Part shown: piece after piece, positions 45,879 to 53,900 of the stretch
Layout: every line of letters begins with the position of its first letter
Position numbering within the stretch: the first letter of the stretch is position 1
Source of the DNA: G963676655 sp963676655
Lineage (GTDB): Bacteria > Verrucomicrobiota > Lentisphaeria > Victivallales > Victivallaceae
Reading direction: 5' to 3'
DNA length: 64,000 nt
Assembly (NCBI GenBank): GCA_963676655.2
Contig: CAXXKX010000003.1
Coordinates: 4,464,001-4,528,000, forward strand
Program-made: the position numbers and the translations under genes
The notes under the pieces: generated by a model
The model's input: only the letters and a program-made list of their open reading frames with translations
Database searches by the model: none
What the model was told of the DNA's origin: nothing

Positions 45879-47786
45879 TTATTTATTTTTTTTGTCTACA
45901 GTCAACATACTTTCCGGAGTGAAAGAAAAGATTGGTTCCAGACCTTTGAGCATACCGAACCAGGCGTTCTGAATATATTCTCCTTTGACCAAAGTCCCGG
46001 GATTTTTTAATTCAAGTTTCCACAAACCATTCTGAGTTGCAGCAGTGAGTTTCTGCGTAATCACCTTTTTAAAAGGTTTGGTCAGGCGTCCTTCCTGTGT
46101 CAGGGAGCCATCCGGGGCATAGAGCTTATAGACTAGCGGTCCTCCGTTTAATCTGAATTGGAACTCCCTGGCGCCTTTTTCCGGAAGCAGATAAATCTTA
46201 CGTCCGTCGAAAGGAGCGAAAAAGTAGAAGTTTTCCCGCTGGTCATCCCGGTATCCGTAAGCTCCGAAGCGTTTCGATTTAAAGTTTATTCTATACCACG
46301 GACCACAGTCGCCGCTGCTGAAAATGACGGCGTAAACCTTCTTTTGTTCCACGGGGAAAACAATGCTGCGACTCTCGCCGGGAGCCACTGTTTCCGGCAA
46401 CAAAACTTTTCCGGTTTCAGGGTCAATAATCTCAATCGCAATCGCGGTCGGATGCCTTCCGGACATATGCTCGATGTCAAAGGACACAGGTTCAGTCGGT
46501 GATGCTTCTACATAAAAGAAATTTTCATGACGTAATGTTAAAGGTGCGGTTCTGTTCAATTTAGCAGATTCAGAATACGGTTTCAGCTTCAACGGTTTAA
46601 TCAATTTGCTGCGACAAGTGGCCACCAGCGGTTTCATTTCGGTTTTGATTTTAGACTGGTATTTTTTTCCGGCGGCAACTGCTTCGCAGTATTTTTTATA
46701 TTCGTCATTACCTGCTTTAAAAGCGTTCCAATAATCAGCTATTGTATATTTTCCCGGTAATTTGTAGCCGATTAAACGAGGGTTCCTGAAATCCCAGTCG
46801 GTACGCATGGAGGATAAAGCATACAAAGTGTAACCGACATTATCTTTAAGTAAACTATATACCTGGGAGGTAATGGCTTCAGGAGTATAATAGTTAATCC
46901 TAAACCATGGCACAGGAATATTATTGGGGTTCTGTGCCTTGATCCACTTAATAGTATCGCGGGTCAGTTTATTGTAGCCGTTACCATGATACATGCACCA
47001 GGAATCCATTATCGCCGGAACTTTTCCGGTTGCCAGGCGACGGATAAACGGCAGGTAAACGGGCCGGTCTTCGGCGGGCATCATTCCCAGCACCAATTCG
47101 GGATTAATAGCGTGCATTTCCCGCTCGAAAGCAATGGCGACTTTCTCCCACTGGTCAAAAGTGGCCTGAGAATATACATCAACGAGTTTGTGTTTGACCA
47201 GTTCCTCATGCCGTGCTTCCGGGGGAGTGTCTGCGGACAATTCCTTATGGGCCGCAGCAAAGCGCTTCCAGCAATTATCACAATAACACGTCAGCGGCTT
47301 GGAAGCGGTGAATTCCAGATCGATCTTTACACTTGAAATATTGTACTTCCCGGATAATTCAGCCAGCTTGAACGCTCCTGTATACAGTTTGCGGAAAGCG
47401 GAATAGTCCAACAAACAGATATCTTGAGTTTTTTTACCGGCCTCATTGACAAACGCAGGCAGGATTTTTCCGCTTCCCACGCTTTTATGAGTCCATGGAG
47501 TTGCATAAGCGTACAGTTTCAGCTTATGGGCATGGATTGTGGCGATTATTTTTTTCAGTTCTTCAATTTCTTTTTTTCCATAGGTGCGGGAAAAAATTTT
47601 TAGATCAATACCTGTAAATCCCGCGTTCAGCATCGGGTTCAAATACATTTTTGAAATATCATAATTATTGCTGGAACGGTCCAGCCACCAGCCGCCGTAA
47701 CCGGAAATTATCGGACTTGAGTTTCCGGCATGGAGAGTTGAGATACTTAGTACCGCAGATAGCATTATCAATAATGATCGAATCAT
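45879..47786 (-). CDS. Secreted TIM-barrel putative glycoside hydrolase
   Basis: A 635 aa exported protein with signal peptide MIRSLLIMLSAVLSISTLHA. The mature start GYGGWWLDRSSNNYDISKMY and segments GFTGIDLKIFS, HKLKLYAYATPW, SVKIDLEFTAS and VPAIMDSWCMYHGNGYNK indicate a (beta/alpha)8 barrel with acidic candidates in KIDLEF. CYCDNCWKRF is a Cys motif frequent in secreted enzymes of this phylum. The C-terminal 200 residues are beta-rich. It follows a prepilin-like gene by 57 bp. The GH family is not recognised. Confidence 0.68.
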   Translation of the reverse strand: MIRSLLIMLSAVLSISTLHAGNSSPIISGYGGWWLDRSSNNYDISKMYLNPMLNAGFTGIDLKIFSRTYGKKEIEELKKIIATIHAHKLKLYAYATPWTHKSVGSGKILPAFVNEAGKKTQDICLLDYSAFRKLYTGAFKLAELSGKYNISSVKIDLEFTASKPLTCYCDNCWKRFAAAHKELSADTPPEARHEELVKHKLVDVYSQATFDQWEKVAIAFEREMHAINPELVLGMMPAEDRPVYLPFIRRLATGKVPAIMDSWCMYHGNGYNKLTRDTIKWIKAQNPNNIPVPWFRINYYTPEAITSQVYSLLKDNVGYTLYALSSMRTDWDFRNPRLIGYKLPGKYTIADYWNAFKAGNDEYKKYCEAVAAGKKYQSKIKTEMKPLVATCRSKLIKPLKLKPYSESAKLNRTAPLTLRHENFFYVEASPTEPVSFDIEHMSGRHPTAIAIEIIDPETGKVLLPETVAPGESRSIVFPVEQKKVYAVIFSSGDCGPWYRINFKSKRFGAYGYRDDQRENFYFFAPFDGRKIYLLPEKGAREFQFRLNGGPLVYKLYAPDGSLTQEGRLTKPFKKVITQKLTAATQNGLWKLELKNPGTLVKGEYIQNAWFGMLKGLEPIFSFTPESMLTVDKKNK

Positions 47787-47843
47787 GAGAATTCCTTATT
47801 TAGGTGTTTTTTGAAGCTTATAAAATTGCCCGTTTCAGTGAAT

Positions 47844-48509
47844 TTAATAAATTCGTCCCCTGGCGGGGTAAATAATGCCCCCGACATGGGAATCGGTGAA
47901 TAACATATTGTATTTTTTATTGTGCCGGACATTTATATCATTCCACCGGTATTCGGTTCCCATAAGGCCCAGGCCGCCGGCTCCGTAAAGCAAGGTTATC
48001 GCGCTCGATTCCTTAATTCGGGATACCTTGTACATAACACGTGCCGGATTCAGCGCAAACAGCAAAGTGCGGCTGGAGTTAAAACATCCCCCGACATAAG
48101 AATTCATATGATAACTCCAGGCAGCTGAACGCCATATTGAACCAACCTGATAGTCCGGAACAATGGAAGGACATTGAAAGACGGTGTTGGCCCATACTTT
48201 CTGGAAAACATCAGGAGAATCTTTGATTATTTTCGGGTTTATATAGGGAGCCAGGCGGTAATTCCAAGTTGCCTGTTTGTAACTGGAGCCCAGTGATTCG
48301 TCAAACGCGGGAGCTATGTCTCCATTGGAGTCCATAGAATAATTCTGCCAGGCCATTCCCAGTTGTTTTAAATTATTGGTGCATGAAATTTCTTTTGCCT
48401 TTTCCCGCGCTTTACTCAAAGCAGGCAGCAACATAGATGCGAGGATAGCAATAATTGCTATTACTACAAGCAATTCTATTAATGTAAACATTTTTTGCTT
48501 GTGATTCAT
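47844..48509 (-). CDS. Prepilin-like protein, DUF1559-type (module 3)
   Basis: A 221 aa protein with leader MNHKQKM then FTLIELLVVIAII and LPALSKAREKAKEISCTNNLKQLG. The residue before the mature Phe is Met, not Gly. The C-terminal motif is RHNKKYNMLFTDSHV. A GGAGG ribosome site precedes the start. It lies directly between the GntR gene and the secreted TIM-barrel gene, as in the other modules. Confidence 0.88.
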   Translation of the reverse strand: MNHKQKMFTLIELLVVIAIIAILASMLLPALSKAREKAKEISCTNNLKQLGMAWQNYSMDSNGDIAPAFDESLGSSYKQATWNYRLAPYINPKIIKDSPDVFQKVWANTVFQCPSIVPDYQVGSIWRSAAWSYHMNSYVGGCFNSSRTLLFALNPARVMYKVSRIKESSAITLLYGAGGLGLMGTEYRWNDINVRHNKKYNMLFTDSHVGGIIYPARGRIY

Positions 48510-48623
48510 TTTATACCTCCATTTTAATTTTTTTTAAAGTTTGTGGTCCCAACATAAAAATTCTGACATATTGTTTTAATCGGATTTTCTACTACTATTA
48601 TTTCGAACTCCTTGTCTTGCTCA

Positions 48624-49685
48624 TCATATTTCAGCAACTGTTTCGCGTTCAATAAGAAATGCAGGTATTTTCACCTCCAATTTATGATACTTAACTTTTT
48701 CAAAAATATTTTTGCAGATTCTGGAAAGCGCGCAGATAATATCCCGGGTGTTTTCTTCATAAGTAGTTAACGGCGGTGATTGATGCGCCGCGGCCTCCAT
48801 GTTGCCGAAACCGAGAACCGAGAGTTGCCCCGGAATTGATATGTTGTTTTCGCGACAGTATTGCATCACTCCCATGGCGATGATGTCGGTCATGCAGTAA
48901 ATGGCGGTAAAATCGCCTGATTCCATTATTTCAGCGGCAGCCACTTTTCCATCTTCGCTGGTTTGCCCGACGGTTACTATCAGCGGCAGGTCCAATTGAT
49001 GATCGGTAAAAAAGGCTTTAACCCCTTCAAGTCGTTTTTCAAAAACGGAGTAATCGACCGATTTGCCGTAAGTGGTCATGGCAATGGCGATACGGCGGTG
49101 ATTTTTCTTATACAAATATTCCATAGCTGAATAACCGCTGAGATAATTGTCGCTGATCACATATGACATGTGGTCATTTAAAATCGAGTTCAGCATGACA
49201 ATTCTTTCCGGAATAATGTAATCGGAAATCTGCTCAACCAATTCAGTGTTATTCGGTTCAATTAAAATCAGCAGCCCGATGGAATCAGCCTCAGCCTTAA
49301 CCTGTTCGAGAGTGTCCATGAACAACAACCCCCTTGAATTGTCCGGCTTTAACATATCCAGGAGAAAACTTATAATTTTCTGATAAAACGGATTGCCGCT
49401 TTTATCTTCAGGAAGAAAAAACGCCAGTTTATCCAGATGAGCCTGGGCATAGTTGGGATTAACATAGATTCCCTTTCCCTGGTAACTATATAAATAATTC
49501 TGCTGTTTCAATTGATCGAGCAGTTTTTTTATTGTACTTTCCGACGCATCATAGTCTTGGGCAAGCAATCGGATGGAAGGCAATTTTGAGGAATAATAAC
49601 CCTGGCAAATCCTTCTTTTCAGTTTTTTCTGAATGTCCATGTACAATGGAATATTTTCTGCAACTTTTACCATTTTGCCTTTCAT
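48624..49685 (-). CDS. GntR-type transcriptional regulator with LacI-like sensor domain (module 3)
   Basis: A 353 aa regulator with a GntR winged helix at residues 10-75 (PLYMDIQKKLKRRICQGYYS, LPSIRLLAQDYDASESTIKK, GKGIYVNP) and a LacI/GalR-like sensor after it (DYIIPERIVMLNSIL, YVISDNYLSGYSAMEYLYKK, RIAIAMTTYGK, AIYCMTDIIAMGVMQYCREN, QLSVLGFGNMEAAAHQSPPL). A second ATG four codons in is an alternative start. It has its own perfect promoter and an inverted repeat over the transcription start, so it is probably autoregulated. Confidence 0.88.
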   Translation of the reverse strand: MKGKMVKVAENIPLYMDIQKKLKRRICQGYYSSKLPSIRLLAQDYDASESTIKKLLDQLKQQNYLYSYQGKGIYVNPNYAQAHLDKLAFFLPEDKSGNPFYQKIISFLLDMLKPDNSRGLLFMDTLEQVKAEADSIGLLILIEPNNTELVEQISDYIIPERIVMLNSILNDHMSYVISDNYLSGYSAMEYLYKKNHRRIAIAMTTYGKSVDYSVFEKRLEGVKAFFTDHQLDLPLIVTVGQTSEDGKVAAAEIMESGDFTAIYCMTDIIAMGVMQYCRENNISIPGQLSVLGFGNMEAAAHQSPPLTTYEENTRDIICALSRICKNIFEKVKYHKLEVKIPAFLIERETVAEI

Positions 49686-49696
49686 ATTCTTTATTT

Positions 49697-49731
49697 ATTA
49701 AACATAGTCAACTTAGTTACCTATGTTTAAT
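49697..49731. promoter_or_regulatory. Inverted repeat, probable operator of the module-3 regulator
   Basis: ATTAAACATAG and CTATGTTTAAT are perfect 11-bp arms separated by 13 bp, just downstream of the -10 box of the regulator's promoter and over the expected transcription start. Confidence 0.65.
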
Positions 49732-49758
49732 TATACTTCATGGATTGTTATTTGTCAA
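49730..49758 (-). promoter_or_regulatory. Consensus promoter of the module-3 regulator
   Basis: On the minus strand: TTGACA, 17-bp spacer, TATAAT, a full match to the sigma-70 consensus. Confidence 0.75.
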
Positions 49759-49801
49759 CCGGCATTAAGTAAAAATTATGAATAAATAAAAAATTTGTAA
49801 T

Positions 49802-50210
49802 TTGAAAAAGTAAACGCACATACTAAAAATGGAGTGTGTGCAATTAGTTTGACAAAAACAGGTATGTGCATTTAGTATGACAAATCCATTGATAGTCGCA
49901 TCGCAAGAGTTATGCATAGGGCGCGCTCCGACGAGAATGGGTCGTCGGAGTCGGAGCGCGAACTGTGTGTAACTCGGTTGCATCTTCGTAAAGGTGTGAT
50001 ATGTTGTCGATAAATAATTTTGGCAAAATATATGGTGTGCGTTTAGTGTGTCCGAAAAACCGGCTGAGCGTAACGCCATGGGTACTTTCAGAGTAAACGC
50101 ACAAAACAGATGCTTTTTTGTCTCTTGAGAAGAAAAATTCACCCCTTTTTTTGCCGTTTGTCAGACTAAACGCACGACATTTTCAAGGTAACGTGCGTTT
50201 ACTTTTTCAA
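49802..50210. mobile_element. Non-coding element with 18-bp terminal inverted repeats and subterminal repeats (MITE-like)
   Basis: TTGAAAAAGTAAACGCAC at 49802-49819 is perfectly inverted at 50193-50210. A 17-bp motif GTGCRWTTAGTNTGACA lies at 49838 and 49866 in direct order near the left end, as variant GTGCGTTTAGTGTGTCC at 50037, and inverted at 50159. A GTAAACGCACA copy lies at about 50092. At 49922-49960 is a hairpin with an 11-bp perfect stem CGCGCTCCGAC/GTCGGAGCGCG. No gene fits inside. Multiple subterminal repeats with TG...CA ends recall IS21-type termini, so it may be an internal-deletion derivative. Confidence 0.65.
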
Positions 50211-50347
50211 TTGACCATATAACTTCAATTTACAGGTTTTATTCTCCCCGTTAATATTCTTTTGCGGTTTATTGACTTTTGGGCATTCAAGAGTATAGTA
50301 CTCCCTATTGAAATTTAATGCAGTCATAACCAACAGGATAGATAATC

Positions 50348-51256
50348 ATGAAACTTGCATCGATTCTAAATCCGGATTTGATTTTTACCGGGTTGCAAGC
50401 AGAGAGTCGCGACGAGCTTTATACAGAGATAATAAAACGAGCGGCGGAGGTAATTGAATTTTCCGATTCCCCGGAACAATTATGCACCAGAATAGTTGAG
50501 CGGGAAGATATTGTGGGAATCCCGTATGAAGGCATGGCAATCCCCCATCTCAGATTACCGGAACTTAACGACTTGTATGTCGTTGTCGGGATTTTGTCAG
50601 AGCCGACAATGCTGAAAGAGAGTGACCTGAAACCGACCGGAATAGTTGTAATGTCATTTATATCAGACAATACTACTGATGTTTATCTGAAAGCCCTGGC
50701 CGCGTTTACCAAGTATTTCATGAATCCGGCTAACATTGCTAAAATAGATGGTTCCGCCTCTCCTGAAGAATTTATCGAGTTGCTTACGAAAGATGATGTT
50801 AAGCTCAAAAAGAACATTACGGCGGAAGATGTGATGAAACGAGATTTCGCTTCAGTTAAGCTTGACGCTCCGTTGAGTGAGGCGGTTGATAAATTCGTTA
50901 CCCATAAGGTCGAAGAACTGCCGGTTGTGGACGACGCCGGAAAACTGCTGGGCATCATCTCAGCCACAAAACTGGTGCGGGACTTTATGCCGGACTACAT
51001 TATGATGATGGACAACCTGGATTTTCTCAACAGCTTTGAGCCGTTTGAAAAGATCTTTCAGCAGGAAGGACACCATATGATTAAAGATCATATGCGCGAT
51101 CCGATAATTGTGGTCAAGCCGGATACTCCGCTGATTCAGTTCACGGTCAAAATCATTCGCGGTGACGCCCACGGAGTAGTGGTTGTCGACAACGATAAAA
51201 AAGTTGTCGGCATGATTTCCATTAAAAGTATAATCCACAAAGTTCTGAGAGGCTGA
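50348..51256 (+). CDS. PTS EIIA-like domain fused to a CBS-domain pair
   Basis: A 302 aa cytoplasmic protein. Residues 1-150 are a fructose/nitrogen-type EIIA domain: ASILNPDLIFTGLQAESRDE, REDIVGIPYEGMAIPHLRLP with the phosphorylatable His, and TDVYLKALAAFTKYF. Residues 160-300 are two CBS motifs (TAEDVMKRDFASVKLDAPLS, LPVVDDAGKLLGIISATKLV; MRDPIIVVKPDTPL, GVVVVDNDKKVVGMISIKSI). No EIIB or EIIC is nearby, so it is regulatory and not a sugar-transport component. It starts 138 bp after the MITE-like element and sits five bases before the antiporter gene, probably to control it in response to energy or nucleotide state. Confidence 0.88.
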   Translation: MKLASILNPDLIFTGLQAESRDELYTEIIKRAAEVIEFSDSPEQLCTRIVEREDIVGIPYEGMAIPHLRLPELNDLYVVVGILSEPTMLKESDLKPTGIVVMSFISDNTTDVYLKALAAFTKYFMNPANIAKIDGSASPEEFIELLTKDDVKLKKNITAEDVMKRDFASVKLDAPLSEAVDKFVTHKVEELPVVDDAGKLLGIISATKLVRDFMPDYIMMMDNLDFLNSFEPFEKIFQQEGHHMIKDHMRDPIIVVKPDTPLIQFTVKIIRGDAHGVVVVDNDKKVVGMISIKSIIHKVLRG

Positions 51257-51261
51257 TATTG

Positions 51262-52695
51262 ATGATTTTCTGGTTTGCTACTATTGTTTTTTTCGGAACG
51301 TATATCCTTATCGCCTCAGAAAAAGTTCACAAGACAACGGCTGCGCTGGTCGGCTCATCGTTAATGCTGCTGGTGGTCCTGGAAGGACCGCATCATGGCG
51401 GCGACGGGCATGACAAGGCGCAGACGCTGATTCAAAAAATTAGAAATACGTTTATCCAGGACGCTGACGACTTTCGTGAACACATGATCACGCCCAAGCA
51501 GAATTATGATAAGCTGGATGTCTACGCCCGCTACGTCAATTTCGATGTGATCTTTACTCTGGCCGGGATGATGCTGCTGGTAAATATCCTCAGCGGAACC
51601 GGTATTTTCCAGTATGTCGCAATCAAATGCGCCAAGTTCTCACGCGGTTCGCCTATCAAGACCATGATTCTGCTTGTTGTGGCGACTGCTATCCTCTCAG
51701 CGTTCCTGGACAATGTTACCACGGTTCTGCTGATCGCTCCGGTCACAATTCTGGTCGCCGCTGAACTTGGCCTCGCTGCCTTGCCTTTCCTGATGGCTGA
51801 AACCATGGCATCAAACATCGGTGGGACCGCAACTTTGATCGGGGATCCGCCAAACCTGATCATCGGCTCAGTTGCCAATTTGAATTTTACCGCTTTCCTC
51901 ATTAACCTTTCTCCGTTTATTTGCATTCTCATGGCTATTTACTGTGTCTGTTTGTATGCCTATTACTCCAAGCGTATGCAGGTCACGGTTGAGCGTCGCG
52001 CCAGAATCATGGAACTGAACGAATCCGCGGCAATTACCGACGCCGACAATATGAAACGCGGCGGAATCGTAATGATTATAACGATTATCGGTTTTCTGCT
52101 GCACGGGGCGGTCGGTATCCAGCCCTGTGTTGTCGCGATGGCCGGGGCGGCTCTTGCTTTGGTCCTCTGCAAAATTGACGTTGACCACTCGCTCGAAAAG
52201 ATTGAATGGAGCACCCTCTTTTTCTTCCTTGGCCTGTTCATTCTGGTAAACGGGGCGGAAAAAGCCGGTCTGATGGCTAAATTCGGTTCGCTGTTGAGTG
52301 TAACCGCTGATTGGAATCCGCTGGTTACTGTTCTGGTTGTCATGTGGGTCAGCGGGATAGCCGCCGCGATAATGAATAATGTCTCGTTTACCGCGGCTAT
52401 GGTCTCGGTGGTTGCCGTATTCCTGCACAATACTCCGGTCTTCAAAGACAGTATAACCAATCAGCACCTGATGTGGTGGGGGCTGGCGTTGGCGGTCTGT
52501 CTTGGTGGTAACGGTTCGATCGTCGGCGCGGCCGCGAACCTGGTTACCGCCGGAATCGCGGAAAAGGCCGGGCAGAAGATTACTTTCGGCCAGTTCCTGC
52601 GTTATGGGTTCCCGGTGACCTTTTTCTCAATGATCATGGCGTCATTGTATATTATCGGTAGATATTTTCTTCTTAGCCACGGGATCTCGCATTGA
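51262..52695 (+). CDS. NhaD/ArsB-type (ion transporter superfamily) Na+/H+ antiporter
   Basis: A 477 aa membrane protein with about 12 hydrophobic segments. SAFLDNVTTVLLIAPVTILV, MASNIGGTATLIGDPPNLII and AAIMNNVSFTAAMVSVVAVF, plus GGNGSIVGAAANLVTAGIA, are the duplicated core motifs of the NhaD/CitM/ArsB group. A His-rich stretch (GPHHGGDGHD) lies in the first cytoplasmic or periplasmic loop. The ATG is chosen over a TTG one codon earlier. Cation exchange is likely, but arsenite or carboxylate transport cannot be excluded. It is in an operon with EIIA-CBS and GNAT genes. Confidence 0.85.
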   Translation: MIFWFATIVFFGTYILIASEKVHKTTAALVGSSLMLLVVLEGPHHGGDGHDKAQTLIQKIRNTFIQDADDFREHMITPKQNYDKLDVYARYVNFDVIFTLAGMMLLVNILSGTGIFQYVAIKCAKFSRGSPIKTMILLVVATAILSAFLDNVTTVLLIAPVTILVAAELGLAALPFLMAETMASNIGGTATLIGDPPNLIIGSVANLNFTAFLINLSPFICILMAIYCVCLYAYYSKRMQVTVERRARIMELNESAAITDADNMKRGGIVMIITIIGFLLHGAVGIQPCVVAMAGAALALVLCKIDVDHSLEKIEWSTLFFFLGLFILVNGAEKAGLMAKFGSLLSVTADWNPLVTVLVVMWVSGIAAAIMNNVSFTAAMVSVVAVFLHNTPVFKDSITNQHLMWWGLALAVCLGGNGSIVGAAANLVTAGIAEKAGQKITFGQFLRYGFPVTFFSMIMASLYIIGRYFLLSHGISH

Positions 52696-53102
52696 GTAAA
52701 AATTATACAGTTCGGATCGTTACTGCGCTTCCCGTGGCGGAAGTGATGAGACTTTATCTTGAAGGCGGCTGGTGGAAGGATGAGTGGGGAACGGTCGGAA
52801 TCCCGGAAATGATTTCCGGCTCTTTCCGTTTTGCCGCCGCGTTTGATTCCGACGACAAAGTCATTGGAGTCGCCCGGGCTATCTCTGACGGCGTCAGCGA
52901 CGCCTATATTCAGGATGTCGTGGTCAGCGGCGAACACCGGAAAGAGGGAATCGGTTCCGAACTGATAAAATTGTTGATCGCCGAATTGCAAGCTGCCGGA
53001 GTCGACTGGATCGGCCTGATCGGTAAACCCGGCACGGCCCATTTCTATGAGTCGCTGAACTTTAAAGAACTTATAGATTACATCCCTATGCAGTTGCAAT
53101 AG
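52692..53102 (+). CDS. GNAT-family N-acetyltransferase
   Basis: A 136 aa protein with GNAT strands and acetyl-CoA loop: RFAAAFDSDDKVIGVARAIS, AYIQDVVVSGEHRKEGIGSE (the R/Q-x-x-G-x-G/A type loop) and VDWIGLIGKPGTAHFYESLN followed by F at the end. The start is a TTG overlapping the antiporter stop codon (TTGA); no earlier ATG fits. The acceptor substrate is unknown. Its 3' 93 bp are duplicated downstream at 53611. Confidence 0.82.
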   Translation: MSKNYTVRIVTALPVAEVMRLYLEGGWWKDEWGTVGIPEMISGSFRFAAAFDSDDKVIGVARAISDGVSDAYIQDVVVSGEHRKEGIGSELIKLLIAELQAAGVDWIGLIGKPGTAHFYESLNFKELIDYIPMQLQ

Positions 53103-53224
53103 AATCCCATTGTCTCGATAGAATTTTTGTCTTTATCAACTAGCTCAATTGATATTTTATACTTCCTCAGGTATAATATATATATTGATTTAAGATTAAA
53201 ATCAAACATTGAGGAGTCCGCGTC

Positions 53225-53518
53225 ATGGGGAAAGATGATTTAACGGTTGTATTAATAAGAATGCTGGGTCTGGTTGTAGTTGTATATGCAATTGTAAGGT
53301 TTCCTTTTTACTGTATTCTGTACGGAGCTAATCTCTTTTATACATCTGAACTTGCAGGGGCAAGGATGACAAATATCATGACATGGCAAGTTGTTGCCGT
53401 GCTGGTAGATCTTGTGATACATCTCATCTGTGGTTATTTAATTATTGTAAAAAGCAGAAAAATTGCCGGCTGGTTGCAGGAAAAAACACAAAATGCCCTG
53501 GATGAAACATACCGTTAA
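53225..53518 (+). CDS. Small membrane protein, unknown
   Basis: A 97 aa protein, unrecognised, with two or three hydrophobic segments (LIRMLGLVVVVYAIVRFPFY and VVAVLVDLVIHLICGYLIIV) and a short polar tail. A GAGGAG ribosome site and a nearby TATAAT support expression. It is bracketed by direct repeats of the GNAT gene's 3' end, which suggests later insertion. Confidence 0.6.
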   Translation: MGKDDLTVVLIRMLGLVVVVYAIVRFPFYCILYGANLFYTSELAGARMTNIMTWQVVAVLVDLVIHLICGYLIIVKSRKIAGWLQEKTQNALDETYR

Positions 53519-53579
53519 TGGTAAATAACGGTTTCACTTGGAGGCAGAACTGCTGCATTAATCCGTATCATTTTAAAGC

Positions 53580-53715
53580 ACAAACCAACTGCTGGCCTTT
53601 TTGCAGAATTGACTGGATCGGCTTGATCGGTAACCCCGGCACCGGTCATTTCTATGAGTCGCTGAACTTTAAAGAACTCAAAAACTTTATCCCGATGGCT
53701 CTGCATTCAGACTGA
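53580..53715 (+). pseudogene. Mosaic of two gene ends: ACR3 tail (antisense) and GNAT tail
   Basis: 53580-53609 is 27 of 30 identical to 63219-63248, the C-terminal codons of the ACR3-family gene (reading FCKK.S.WFV on the minus strand). Directly after it, 53611-53705 repeats the last 95 bp of the GNAT gene with few changes, reading DWIGLIGNPGTGHFYESLNF on the plus strand. No full gene is present. Confidence 0.7.
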
Positions 53716-53754
53716 CGTCATTTCCTGATAGAATAATTTTGATATTATCTTTCC

Positions 53755-53782
53755 GCCGCATATTATGTGCGGCTTTTTTTTG
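53755..53782 (+). terminator. Rho-independent terminator
   Basis: GCCGCA-TATTATG-TGCGGC stem-loop followed by eight T's. It closes the transcription unit that includes the EIIA, antiporter, GNAT and small membrane genes. Confidence 0.8.
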
Positions 53783-53819
53783 TTTATCCTTATTTTTACC
53801 TTTTTTTATGATAATGGTA

Positions 53820-53848
53820 TTGACAAAGCATGTATAAAGATGTATAAT
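53820..53848 (+). promoter_or_regulatory. Consensus promoter of the module-4 regulator
   Basis: TTGACA, 17-bp spacer, TATAAT, a full consensus match, ending 52 bp before the regulator's start codon. Confidence 0.75.
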
Positions 53849-53878
53849 TAGGTAAAAATAGAGTATAATTAAGTAAAA
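53842..53878. promoter_or_regulatory. Direct-repeat operator over the module-4 promoter
   Basis: GTATAATTAGGTAAAA and GTATAATTAAGTAAAA, 21 bp apart (two helical turns). The first includes the -10 box, the second follows the transcription start. Binding by the downstream GntR protein is inferred. Confidence 0.55.
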
Positions 53879-53900
53879 TTATTATGTATTGAGGATAGCC

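Noticed and set aside
49801..50210. Possible CRISPR array, because a 17-bp motif recurs several times
   Set aside because: Copies are irregularly spaced, occur in both orientations and lie within terminal inverted repeats; no cas gene is nearby.
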